Below, piece after piece: positions 1 through 7,777 of a DNA stretch of 64,000 bases. The translations under genes and the position numbers were made by a program. Position 1 is the stretch's first letter; every line of letters begins with the position of its first letter. The notes under the pieces were generated by a model. That model was not told the DNA's origin, made no database searches, and saw nothing but the letters and a program-made list of their open reading frames with translations. The stretch is from Chryseobacterium sp. LJ668 (GTDB lineage Bacteria; Bacteroidota; Bacteroidia; Flavobacteriales; Weeksellaceae), in assembly GCF_019613955.1 (NCBI RefSeq), contig NZ_CP080443.1, positions 2,086,001-2,150,000 on the forward strand, in the 5' to 3' direction.

Positions 1-1266
1 TCAACGGGATATACAGTAGTGGTAGGTACTCTATCAAACGCAGCAGACCCTACTACTTTTACACCAATTGGTTCTGCTATTTCATTGACTACAACTCAGA
101 CACAATATACCGTTAATATTCCAGCGGGCTCTAATGCACAATTAGCATTTAAGCATGGTTTAGGTGGTACATTTAGAGGTGTTTATTTGGATGATATTAC
201 CGTTCAAGAAATTCCTTCTTGTATTGAGCCTACTGCAGTTACATCATCAAACAGCACGATCAATTCAGCAAATATTGGTTGGACCGCTCCTGCAACGGCG
301 CCTTCAAGCGGATATGAAGTATATTATAGTACATCCAATACAGCTCCTACTTCAAGTACAGTTTTAAATGCTACAAACTCTGTAACATCAACGGCTGTAT
401 CTGCTTCAGTAAGTGGGCTTGCAAGTGCTACTACTTATTATGCTTGGGTAAGGTCTGTTTGCAGTGCTACAGATAAAAGCGTTTGGAGTGCTTCTCCGAC
501 AACATTTACAACAACTTGTACTTCAACTAATGTTCCTTATACACAAGATTTTGAAAGCGTAACAGTACCTTCATTAGCTAATTGTACTACAGCTCAGAAT
601 ATAGGAACAGGAAATACTTGGACTACTTTTTCTCCAGGTGCTTATGGGTTTACTTCTAAAGTCGCAAGTTATCTGTATAGTACAAGTAGTGCGGCAAATA
701 CTTGGTTCTACACTCAAGGCATTAATTTAACGGCAGGTATTCAGTATACCATTAGCTATAAATACGGAAATAATGGTGGGACAACATATGTTGAGAAAAT
801 GAAAGTTGCATATGGAACAAGCGCAGATGCTACTGCTATGACAAATCCGATTGCTGATTACCCGAATATTACAAATAATGTGACAGCAATAACAGAAACA
901 ATTAATTTTACGCCTACTACAACAGGTACTTATTATTTTGGCTTCAATTGTTATTCTATAGCTGATAGAAACCGTTTGTTTTTAGATGATATTTCAATTA
1001 CGACATCATCATTGGCAACATCCGAAACTGCTTCAGCTAAAAAAGATATCAAGGTTTATCCTAACCCTTTCAGTGACGTTATTAATGTTTCAGAATTTAC
1101 AAATATTAAAACAGTTAAAATCACTGATATTTCTGGAAGAACTCTTAAAACAATTGAAAACCCTACAAAGGAAATCAATGTGAGCTCATTAAATTCTGGA
1201 CTGTATTTGATTACAATGTATTTCAAAGACGGTTCTCAAAATACCGTGAAAGCCATCAAAAAGTAA
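1..1266 (+). CDS. Secreted adhesin-like protein with T9SS sorting domain (3' part)
   Basis: The reading frame is open from the first base, so the gene begins outside the window and only about 420 C-terminal residues are seen. In order these show the end of a choice-of-anchor-J type beta domain (ending in LDDITV), a fibronectin type III domain (about residues 65-170 of the fragment), a second anchor-J/MAM-like domain ending in LDDISI, and a C-terminal type A sorting domain with the YPNPF motif. In Bacteroidota this sorting domain directs export through the type IX secretion system and is then removed. The protein is therefore probably a cell-surface or secreted adhesin or enzyme; its catalytic part, if any, is not visible. 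It is rich in Thr and Ser. A strong terminator follows. Confidence 0.88.
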   Translation, partial: STGYTVVVGTLSNAADPTTFTPIGSAISLTTTQTQYTVNIPAGSNAQLAFKHGLGGTFRGVYLDDITVQEIPSCIEPTAVTSSNSTINSANIGWTAPATAPSSGYEVYYSTSNTAPTSSTVLNATNSVTSTAVSASVSGLASATTYYAWVRSVCSATDKSVWSASPTTFTTTCTSTNVPYTQDFESVTVPSLANCTTAQNIGTGNTWTTFSPGAYGFTSKVASYLYSTSSAANTWFYTQGINLTAGIQYTISYKYGNNGGTTYVEKMKVAYGTSADATAMTNPIADYPNITNNVTAITETINFTPTTTGTYYFGFNCYSIADRNRLFLDDISITTSSLATSETASAKKDIKVYPNPFSDVINVSEFTNIKTVKITDISGRTLKTIENPTKEINVSSLNSGLYLITMYFKDGSQNTVKAIKK

Positions 1267-1290
1267 ACTATTTTTGAATTATTTTTTTTT

Positions 1291-1320
1291 GCAGCTATAC
1301 AAAAGTATAGCTGCTTTTTT
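1291..1320 (+). terminator. Rho-independent terminator
   Basis: A perfect 10-bp stem (gcagctatac / gtatagctgc) with an AAAA loop is followed by a run of T. It closes the T9SS protein gene. Confidence 0.9.
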
Positions 1321-1364
1321 ATGTGCATAAATTTTTGTTATTTTGAAGCTTAAAATTTAATGTA

Positions 1365-1820
1365 ATGCAAATTCCCGCGATATCAGTAGAAGAGTATATT
1401 TCAAAAATTCCTGAAGAGAGACAGGAAGTTTTTAAAAAACTGTTTGACACTATCACTGAAAATTTACCAAAAGGTTTTAAAAAAGGCGTAAGCTACGGAA
1501 TGGTCGGCTGGAATGTCCCTTTAGAAACTTTTCCGGCAGGTTATCATTGTACGCCGGGGTCGCCGTTACCATTTATGGGATTGGCTTCGCAGAAAAATTT
1601 TATTGCATTATACCACATGGGAATTTATGCAAAACCAGAACTTCTAAACTGGTTTGTGGAAGAGTATCCGAAACATTCTAAAAGAAAACTGGATATGGGA
1701 AAATCATGTATCCGTTTTAAAAAAATAGATGAAATTCCTTTTGAATTAATCGCTGAACTAAGCAAAAAAATGACTGTAGATGAATGGATCGCTATTTATG
1801 AAACCAACTTTAAAAAATAA
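1365..1820 (+). CDS. DUF1801 (YdhG-like) domain protein
   Basis: The 151-residue protein has the DUF1801 pattern: an N-terminal helical part with YISKIPEERQ, a central VSYGMVGW stretch, then FIALYHMGIY and a C-terminal MGKSCIRFKK segment. The fold is related to frataxin/YdhG-like proteins and is cytosolic; no biochemical role is established that I can name. It has no signal peptide. It overlaps the next gene by 23 bp in another frame, which suggests co-transcription. Confidence 0.8.
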   Translation: MQIPAISVEEYISKIPEERQEVFKKLFDTITENLPKGFKKGVSYGMVGWNVPLETFPAGYHCTPGSPLPFMGLASQKNFIALYHMGIYAKPELLNWFVEEYPKHSKRKLDMGKSCIRFKKIDEIPFELIAELSKKMTVDEWIAIYETNFKK

Positions 1821-2448
1821 ATCCTTATTAAAATTAGTTTTCTTTTTTTTAGTTCTCAGCTTCTCAAGTTGTAAAAATTCTCAGACTTCAGGTTTAAAAA
1901 ATGGAGATCTCCTTTTCGTTAAGGCGAAAGCAACAGGGCTTTCCGGTGCGATCAACAATGTGACCCAAAAACAGAAAGATGCATCTTTCGATCATATCGG
2001 GATTTTAGAAAAGCAAGGTACATCTCTATTTGTTCTTCATGCAGCTCCAAAAGGCGGTTCGCAAAGACAAAAGTTCAATGATTTTTTAAAAGATCAGGCA
2101 GATGACGGGCAAAAAGTGATCGTTTACAGATTAAAGCCCGAGTTTCAAAAAAGTGTTCCCAATGCAATTGCTAAAGCAAACTTAATGTTGGGGAAACCAT
2201 ATAATTTCAATTATATTTTAGACGAAAATTCCTATTACTGCTCAGATTATATAGAAAGGTCATTCAGAGAAGATCATATTTTTACATTGGAACCTATGAC
2301 TTTTAAAGATCCTAAAACCGGAAAGACAAATGAGTTTTGGGAAGAATTTTATGCTAAAAAAAATCTCAAGGTTCCGGAAGGTGAGCCAGGCTGTAATCCT
2401 AACGGATTGGCTGCTTCAGAGAAAATTGAACGAATTAAAGAACTGTAA
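1798..2448 (+). CDS. YiiX/YebB-like NlpC/P60-type lipoprotein
   Basis: I chose the ATG at 1798 because it begins a lipoprotein signal (basic start, hydrophobic FFFLVLSF, lipobox ending in SSC). The mature part resembles the YiiX/YebB branch of circularly permuted NlpC/P60 (papain-like) hydrolases: a His in FDHIGIL and a Cys in YYCSDYIERS are the likely catalytic pair. Family members act on amide bonds in peptidoglycan peptides or lipids; the substrate here is unknown. It would sit in the periplasm, anchored to a membrane. It is probably translated from the same mRNA as the DUF1801 gene. Confidence 0.78.
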   Translation: MKPTLKNKSLLKLVFFFLVLSFSSCKNSQTSGLKNGDLLFVKAKATGLSGAINNVTQKQKDASFDHIGILEKQGTSLFVLHAAPKGGSQRQKFNDFLKDQADDGQKVIVYRLKPEFQKSVPNAIAKANLMLGKPYNFNYILDENSYYCSDYIERSFREDHIFTLEPMTFKDPKTGKTNEFWEEFYAKKNLKVPEGEPGCNPNGLAASEKIERIKEL

Positions 2449-2454
2449 AAACTA

Positions 2455-2481
2455 AAGAGAGGCTAAAAGCTTCTCTTTTTT
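2455..2481 (+). terminator. Rho-independent terminator
   Basis: A 10-bp stem with one G-U pair (aagagaggct / agcttctctt) and a T-run lies 7 bp after the lipoprotein stop codon. Confidence 0.85.
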
Positions 2482-2504
2482 AATTAAATATTGAAAAAAT
2501 TACC

Positions 2505-2542
2505 CTACTAATTTGGTAGACTAATATTTTTTAATATTTTTG
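2505..2542 (+). promoter_or_regulatory. Promoter with overlapping CTAC-N7-GTAG operator for the NIL gene
   Basis: The sequence shows TTTG (2512-2515), a 19-bp gap and TATTTTTG (2535-2542), an exact match to the Bacteroidota sigma-70 consensus. The inverted repeat CTAC-N7-GTAG (2505-2519) overlaps the -33 box, a position where a bound repressor would block RNA polymerase. The binding protein is unknown; a sulfur-responsive regulator is my inference from the downstream NIL gene. Confidence 0.6.
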
Positions 2543-2614
2543 TGAAGAATTAATGGGTAAATATTTCAAAATATGTATTCGGTAAGTATAGTTTAATTAA
2601 AAATTGTTTCAGGT

Positions 2615-2920
2615 ATGATAACGCCAAATTTGCAGGCTTTGCCAAATAATGTACTTCCTATCAAGAAAGATTTGATCATCGAAGTAGAACTGAATGGAAA
2701 AATGAAGTATGATGATCTTTTGAATGCTATTTATCAACAGATGGGGATTTGTTATAAACTGCTGAGTGCAAATGTGGAGTACATGAACGGAGCAAATTTT
2801 GGTTCATTTCAATTGAGAATCACCGTAAATACCGAAGAATTTCAGCAGCTTGAATTTTTCCTGAATAAAAATAAACTTATGAATACCTCGGTAGAATATA
2901 TCTGCAGAAAGTATTCTTAA
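2615..2920 (+). CDS. Stand-alone NIL-domain protein
   Basis: The 101-residue protein matches the NIL domain, the ACT-like ligand-sensing fold found at the C-terminus of the MetN methionine transporter ATPase and in some ferredoxins. Visible signs are the beta strand LIIEVELNG, the helix with LLNAIYQQMG, and the NGANFGSFQLRI strand. In MetN the domain binds methionine and inhibits transport. Free-standing copies in flavobacteria are associated, as I recall, with sulfur amino acid operons; here it is alone between two terminators. It may be a small regulatory subunit for methionine or cysteine metabolism, which is inference. Confidence 0.72.
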   Translation: MITPNLQALPNNVLPIKKDLIIEVELNGKMKYDDLLNAIYQQMGICYKLLSANVEYMNGANFGSFQLRITVNTEEFQQLEFFLNKNKLMNTSVEYICRKYS

Positions 2921-2946
2921 GCTGTAAGTCCATATAGTTTGATAAG

Positions 2947-2972
2947 GCGTTCAATTTATTGGGCGCTTTTTT
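2947..2972 (+). terminator. Rho-independent terminator
   Basis: A stem gcgttcaa / ttgggcgc with two G-U pairs, loop TTTA, and six T follow the NIL gene. The lemA gene starts about 50 bp later. Confidence 0.8.
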
Positions 2973-3024
2973 ATTCAATTATCCGGGAAAAAGATTATTT
3001 TTAGATAAAATAAATTACAAAATT

Positions 3025-3576
3025 ATGGTTGCACTTATTATTCTCGGAGTCCTTGTTCTTACTGTTCTGTACGGCGTTTCGATCTATAATCGTCTCGTAA
3101 AGCTCAAAAACCTCGTTCAGGAAGCATGGAGCAGTATCGATGTGATGTTGAAAAAACGTCATGATCTCATCCCTAATCTTGTAGAAACGGTGAAAGGGTA
3201 TGCCACGCATGAAAGAGAAACTTTAGAAAATGTGACAAAAGCCAGAAATCTTGCAGTAGGAGCAGATTCTGTAGAAGGTAAAGAAATTGCAGAAAAAAAT
3301 CTAAACCAGGCGATGGTGAATTTATTTGCGGTTGCCGAACAGTATCCGGACTTGAAAGCAAATACCAACTTCCAGCAATTGCAGGCAGAATTGAGCTCTA
3401 TTGAAAACGATATCGAAAAATCCAGAAGATATTACAACGGGACAGCCAGAGAAAACAATACATTGGTAGAATCTTTCCCAAGCAATGTAGTTGCAAATAT
3501 GTACAAGTTTGAAAAGGCAAAATTCTTTGAGCTTGACAATATTGCTGAAAGAGAGGTTCCAACGGTAAAATTTTAA
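3025..3576 (+). CDS. lemA: LemA family protein
   Basis: From the ATG at 3025 the protein has 183 residues. It begins with one transmembrane helix (about residues 1-18), followed by the typical LemA segment with YNRLVKLKN, KRHDLIPNLV and the helical coiled region with LSSIENDIEKSRRYYN. LemA proteins are inner-membrane helical-bundle proteins with the bulk outside the cytoplasm; their molecular function is not firmly known. The frame is open farther upstream but only with a TTG start inside the preceding terminator. The DUF2207 gene begins 3 bp after the stop, a known gene pairing. Confidence 0.9.
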   Translation: MVALIILGVLVLTVLYGVSIYNRLVKLKNLVQEAWSSIDVMLKKRHDLIPNLVETVKGYATHERETLENVTKARNLAVGADSVEGKEIAEKNLNQAMVNLFAVAEQYPDLKANTNFQQLQAELSSIENDIEKSRRYYNGTARENNTLVESFPSNVVANMYKFEKAKFFELDNIAEREVPTVKF

Positions 3577-3579
3577 AAA

Positions 3580-5514
3580 ATGAGAAGAATAATACTGCTG
3601 TTTTATCTTCTTTTCTTTTCCCTAAATTTTGCTCAGGATGATTTGGTACGTACTGATCAGCTTGCAATTGTTGATGGCGGTGAGCGCATCATTTCATTTC
3701 ATTCAGATATTGTTGTTGATCAAAATTCACGATTAAATATTACCGAAAAAATAAAAGTTCATAGCCTCGGTGATAAAATCAAAAGAGGAATTTTTCGTTC
3801 ACTTCCACTGACAAGAGATATCAATAATACAACACAGAAAGTTGCATATCATATTATCTCAGTAAAGAAAAATGGAGTACGTGAAGATTATCATGAAGAA
3901 TATGAAGACGGCTACCTCAAGATCTACTTCGGAAATAAAGACATTATTCTTGATCCCGGAGATTATCAGTATGAAATAAATTATACCACAGAAAAACAAA
4001 TCGGTTTTTTTGAAAAATATGATGAGCTGTACTGGAATGTCAATGGCAATTTTTGGGATTTTCCGGTGGACAGCATTTCCGCAAAAATCAATCTTCCGGA
4101 AGGTGCAGGAATTTTACAGAATTCTTGCTATACAGGCAGGTTGGGAAGTTCTTCTCAGAATTGTGCCGCAAAAATCATTTCAGAATACTCAATCGAATGG
4201 AGTGCAGAAGACTTAGGCTCTGGCGAAGGCTTAACAATTGCCGTAGGTTTTAAAAAAGGGGTGATGATTCCACCGCCGCCACCAAGCTTTCTCGAAAGAT
4301 TTGGGATTCTGATTGCTGGAATTATTGTGTTTTTGGCTCTTGTAATCTATTACATTTCAAGCTGGAGAAAGTATGGTATAGATCCTGAAAAACCTGTTGT
4401 CTACCCTCAGTTCAATGCTCCGGATAATCTTTCACCGGCATCTTTAGGATATATTCACAGCGAAATTTTTAAAAATAAATATCTTACTGCGGCTTTGGTG
4501 CATTTGGCAGTAAAAGGATATGTGAAAATCATTGAAGGTGAAGATTCGGGTGTTTTAGGTTTATTTAAATCTAAAATATTTACCGTAAAGAAATTAAAAG
4601 AAGCAGATCAAAATTTAGCTAAAGAAGAGATCAGTTTGATGAACAATCTTTTTTCAGGTGGTGACAGCATCGTATTCGATGGCAAATATGATTCCCAAAT
4701 CGAGGGTGCGGTGAGCAGTTTTGATCAGGCTTTGAAACTTCAGCATAACAGATTTTTAAATGAAGGAAATAATACCCGCAAATTATACCTTCCGCTCATT
4801 TTGATGACTGTGATCTATGTTATAGGATTGATTTTAAGCTTCAGAATATTTCCGGAATTTGAAAAAGTGATCGTAGGAGGAGTTATTTATGTTTTTCTCC
4901 TTGTTTGCTTCCTGATAACCGGTTATCTTTTTAAGCTGTATCCGATTTTATTTAAAATTTTTCTGGTCATTCCAACAGTAATTCTAATCGTTCTGGGAGG
5001 TCTGATTTTTAATCACAACGAATTTACAATTGATAATAATTTTAATATTTGTTATATTTTTATTGTATTATGCTTCACATCACTCATTATCTATCAGTTT
5101 TTGATCAGAAGACCTTCTGAAGATAAGCTGCGTCAGAAATCTTTAATTGAAGGATTCAAAATGTACATGGGAGCAGCTGAAAACGAGCAGTTAAAATTTC
5201 ACAATCCACCATCAATGACGCCAGAATCTTTCGAAAAACTTTTGCCTTTTGCGATGGTTTTGGGAGTGGATGAGATCTGGGGTAAGAAATTTGATGCATT
5301 GCTAACGAAAATGTCTACCGAATATCACAATAATTGGTATGTCGGTACCTCGATGAATCATTTTGCAATGACCAGCGTACTCAATTCTAGCTTAACAAAT
5401 TCGATACAATCGGCAGCTACAAAACCTTCCAGTTCAGGAAGCTCTGGTTCCGGATCCGGCGGCGGAGGTTTCTCTGGCGGCGGCGGAGGTGGCGGTGGTG
5501 GAGGCGGTTGGTAA
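3580..5514 (+). CDS. DUF2207 membrane protein with poly-glycine tail
   Basis: The 644-residue protein starts with a signal peptide (cleavage after LNFAQ), then the beta-rich DUF2207 extracytoplasmic domain, a proline-rich linker (PPPPPS) and a transmembrane helix near residues 240-260. A soluble segment and three or four more hydrophobic helices (about 400-510) follow, then a soluble C-terminal part. It ends in a Ser/Gly-rich tail with a run of glycines and a terminal Trp. The tail resembles that of TPM-domain partners of LemA. It is co-transcribed with lemA (3-bp gap), so the two probably act together at the membrane; the function is unknown. Confidence 0.82.
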   Translation: MRRIILLFYLLFFSLNFAQDDLVRTDQLAIVDGGERIISFHSDIVVDQNSRLNITEKIKVHSLGDKIKRGIFRSLPLTRDINNTTQKVAYHIISVKKNGVREDYHEEYEDGYLKIYFGNKDIILDPGDYQYEINYTTEKQIGFFEKYDELYWNVNGNFWDFPVDSISAKINLPEGAGILQNSCYTGRLGSSSQNCAAKIISEYSIEWSAEDLGSGEGLTIAVGFKKGVMIPPPPPSFLERFGILIAGIIVFLALVIYYISSWRKYGIDPEKPVVYPQFNAPDNLSPASLGYIHSEIFKNKYLTAALVHLAVKGYVKIIEGEDSGVLGLFKSKIFTVKKLKEADQNLAKEEISLMNNLFSGGDSIVFDGKYDSQIEGAVSSFDQALKLQHNRFLNEGNNTRKLYLPLILMTVIYVIGLILSFRIFPEFEKVIVGGVIYVFLLVCFLITGYLFKLYPILFKIFLVIPTVILIVLGGLIFNHNEFTIDNNFNICYIFIVLCFTSLIIYQFLIRRPSEDKLRQKSLIEGFKMYMGAAENEQLKFHNPPSMTPESFEKLLPFAMVLGVDEIWGKKFDALLTKMSTEYHNNWYVGTSMNHFAMTSVLNSSLTNSIQSAATKPSSSGSSGSGSGGGGFSGGGGGGGGGGGW

Positions 5515-5520
5515 ATTCGA

Positions 5521-5564
5521 CCTCAAAAAAAAGCGTTCAGATTTTGAACGCTTTTTTTTTGAGG
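5521..5564. terminator. Bidirectional terminator between DUF2207 gene and murA
   Basis: A 19-bp near-perfect stem runs from cctcaaaaaa through agcgttca and back. A-rich and T-rich flanks let it work for both converging genes. Confidence 0.88.
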
Positions 5565-5610
5565 TAATAAATTTTAAACTAATCATTCAAACTCATCATG
5601 TATTATAAAA

Positions 5611-6918
5611 TTAAATTCTCTCAATATCAGCTCCGATTGCTTTCAGCCTTCCGTCGATATTTTCGTAGCCTCTGTCAATTTGTTCAATATTGTGAATAAT
5701 TGATTTTCCTTCTGCAGAAAGAGCGGCGATTAAAAGTGCATTTCCGGCTCTGATATCAGGCGAAACCATTGTTGTGCCGCGAAGTGGGGATTCCTGATTT
5801 AAACCGATTACCGTTGCTCTGTGAGGATCACACAGGATAATCTGTGCACCCATGTCGATCAGTTTATCAACGAAAAATAATCTCGATTCAAACATTTTTT
5901 GATGAACCAAAATACTTCCTCTTGCCTGGGTTGCTACCACTAAGATAATTGAAAGCAAATCAGGAGTAAATCCTGGCCACGGAGCATCAGAAATGGTTAA
6001 GATCGAACCATCAATAAATTTTTGAATTTTATAATGTTCCTGAGACGGAATATAAATATCGTCACCACTTTGCTCCAGCTGTATTCCGAGTTTTTTAAAT
6101 GTATTTGGGATAACACCGAGCTCATTCCAGTTGACATTTTTGATTGTAATTTCAGATTTTGTCATGGCTGCAAGACCAATCCAAGAGCCAATTTCTACCA
6201 TATCGGGAAGCATCGTGTGCTCTGTGCCATTAAGGTGCGTCACACCTTCAATTGTTACCAAGTTTGAGCCGATCCCTGAAATTTTGGCTCCCATTCTGTT
6301 CAGCATTTTGCAAAGCTGCTGCAGATAAGGTTCACAGGCTGCATTGTAGATTTTGGTCTCGCCTTTTGCCAATGCCGCCGCCATCACAATATTGGCTGTT
6401 CCTGTTACGGAAGCTTCTTCAAGAAGGATGAATTTTCCGTTAAGCTCTTTAGCTTTTAGTGAGTAGAAAAATTCCTTTTCATCGTAATTAAATTCAGCAC
6501 CTAATTCTACAAGTCCTTGAAAATGAGTATCTAGTCTCCTCCTTCCTATTTTGTCACCGCCCGGAGTTGGCATATAAGCTTCACCGTACCGCGCCAACAT
6601 TGGACCCATCAGCATGATTGAACCTCTCAATTTTGCTCCGTCTTTTTTAAATTCATCAGATTTAATATAATCAAAATTGACGGTGTCTGCTTTGAAAGTA
6701 AAGTCTCCATGTCCGTTTTTGGTAATTTTGACTCCAAAATCTCCTAAAATCTCAATCAGTCTGTTGACATCATGAATATCGGGAATGTTTTTTATTCTTA
6801 CCTCTTCATCTGTTAATAAAACAGCACATAAGATTTGGAGAGCCTCATTTTTTGCCCCTTGTGGAGTGATTTCACCTTGCAGTCTTTTTCCTCCTCTTAT
6901 TTGAAATGTCCCACTCAT
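5611..6918 (-). CDS. murA: UDP-N-acetylglucosamine 1-carboxyvinyltransferase (Asp-type MurA)
   Basis: MurA transfers enolpyruvate from PEP to UDP-GlcNAc, the first committed step of peptidoglycan synthesis, in the cytosol. The 435-residue length and the two inverse alpha/beta domains fit the family. The catalytic Lys in GAKNEALQ (residue 23) is present. In the mobile loop, the usual PGGCAIG is PGGDKIG, so the fosfomycin-target Cys (E. coli Cys115) is Asp122. Known Asp variants are active and fosfomycin-insensitive. The start codon overlaps the stop of the upstream DUF4290 gene (TAATG), indicating translational coupling. Confidence 0.97.
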   Translation of the reverse strand: MSGTFQIRGGKRLQGEITPQGAKNEALQILCAVLLTDEEVRIKNIPDIHDVNRLIEILGDFGVKITKNGHGDFTFKADTVNFDYIKSDEFKKDGAKLRGSIMLMGPMLARYGEAYMPTPGGDKIGRRRLDTHFQGLVELGAEFNYDEKEFFYSLKAKELNGKFILLEEASVTGTANIVMAAALAKGETKIYNAACEPYLQQLCKMLNRMGAKISGIGSNLVTIEGVTHLNGTEHTMLPDMVEIGSWIGLAAMTKSEITIKNVNWNELGVIPNTFKKLGIQLEQSGDDIYIPSQEHYKIQKFIDGSILTISDAPWPGFTPDLLSIILVVATQARGSILVHQKMFESRLFFVDKLIDMGAQIILCDPHRATVIGLNQESPLRGTTMVSPDIRAGNALLIAALSAEGKSIIHNIEQIDRGYENIDGRLKAIGADIERI

Positions 6919-7589
6919 TATCTTCTATTCTTATTGTTGTTGTTATTGGTGAACCTCCTTTTGTTAATATTATTGTTAGTATTGCTTTGATTTCTGTTGT
7001 TATTGGTGTTCTTGTTCAGATTATTACGATTGGCCGTTGCGTAATAAATCTTACTTTTTTCAAGCGCTTCAATATTGGTAAGATCGAGCCTGTTTGCTGA
7101 TAATTCTTTTAAATGACGGAAAATCACATCATCCGTCACATGTTCTTTATTATAAACATTGTAAGACTTCTTCATATTGTTTGCAATCACTTCGATCAGA
7201 GCTTCTTTTTCATCTCCCGGTTCAAGTTCTATTGCTTTTTCAATAAGTTGCAGAATACTTTTTCCGTAAAATTTAAAATCACCCTGAAGTTTGGGATATT
7301 CCATTCTTTTAGGTTTTTCTTCCAGCTCTTCTTTGGTCGGGAAAGGGTAAACAGGATCGATATCCAGATCATGCTTGGCTAAAATATATAAGTGATCCCA
7401 AAGTTTATGTTTGTAATTATCTTCATCACGGAGCTGCGGGTTTCTCTGACCCATAAAGTCGATGATGGCCATTGCCATCTCGTTTCTTTCTTCTTTAGTC
7501 GAAAGTTCTTTGCAACGCTCCACCAGTTGCTGTATTATCCTGCCGTATTCCGGCATATTAAGCTGTGTTCTTTGAGTGTTGTATTCCAT
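6918..7589 (-). CDS. DUF4290 domain protein with Asn-rich tail
   Basis: From the ATG at 7589 (a TTG start at 7598 is possible) the protein has 223 residues. The first 170 match DUF4290, a Bacteroidota-specific helical family with the conserved MEYNT start and PEYGRIIQQLV and KLWDHLY segments. The last 40 residues are low-complexity Asn/Arg/Lys. It is coupled to murA by a 1-bp overlap. Function is unknown; genomic pairing with murA suggests a cell-wall connection, which is inference. The basic Asn-rich tail could bind nucleic acid or simply be disordered. Confidence 0.85.
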   Translation of the reverse strand: MEYNTQRTQLNMPEYGRIIQQLVERCKELSTKEERNEMAMAIIDFMGQRNPQLRDEDNYKHKLWDHLYILAKHDLDIDPVYPFPTKEELEEKPKRMEYPKLQGDFKFYGKSILQLIEKAIELEPGDEKEALIEVIANNMKKSYNVYNKEHVTDDVIFRHLKELSANRLDLTNIEALEKSKIYYATANRNNLNKNTNNNRNQSNTNNNINKRRFTNNNNNKNRR

Positions 7590-7777
7590 AATATGCAAAT
7601 ATATGGATTAATAAAAAAAATGTCCTGAAAAAGTTAAAAGTTTATGCTTTTTTAAGAAAAACATCAAACAATTTACACACCAAGATTGCAATTAAGATAA
7701 AATATGTTCAATGATATGTATTTTATTTCGTAAAAAGTGTAATTTAGTTGCCAGTTTAATAATTAAAAACCTTTTAT
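7590..7777. other. Divergent intergenic region between DUF4290 and amylase genes
   Basis: This AT-rich stretch must carry promoters for both directions. I found no clear TTTG/TAnnTTTG pair on either strand, nor any inverted repeat or small gene. Confidence 0.4.

Noticed and set aside
2543..2614. SAM riboswitch upstream of the NIL gene
   Set aside because: The leader is only about 70 nt, AT-rich, and shows none of the conserved SAM-I or SAM-II pairing.
3001..3667. Minus-strand frames over lemA and the DUF2207 start
   Set aside because: They lack family signatures, overlap well-supported genes and are shadows of the coding strand.
5440..5513. Poly-glycine tail as a frameshift or assembly artefact
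   Set aside because: The GGC/GGA/GGT codons are mixed, the frame ends in a normal stop, and Gly-rich tails are typical of LemA-partner proteins.
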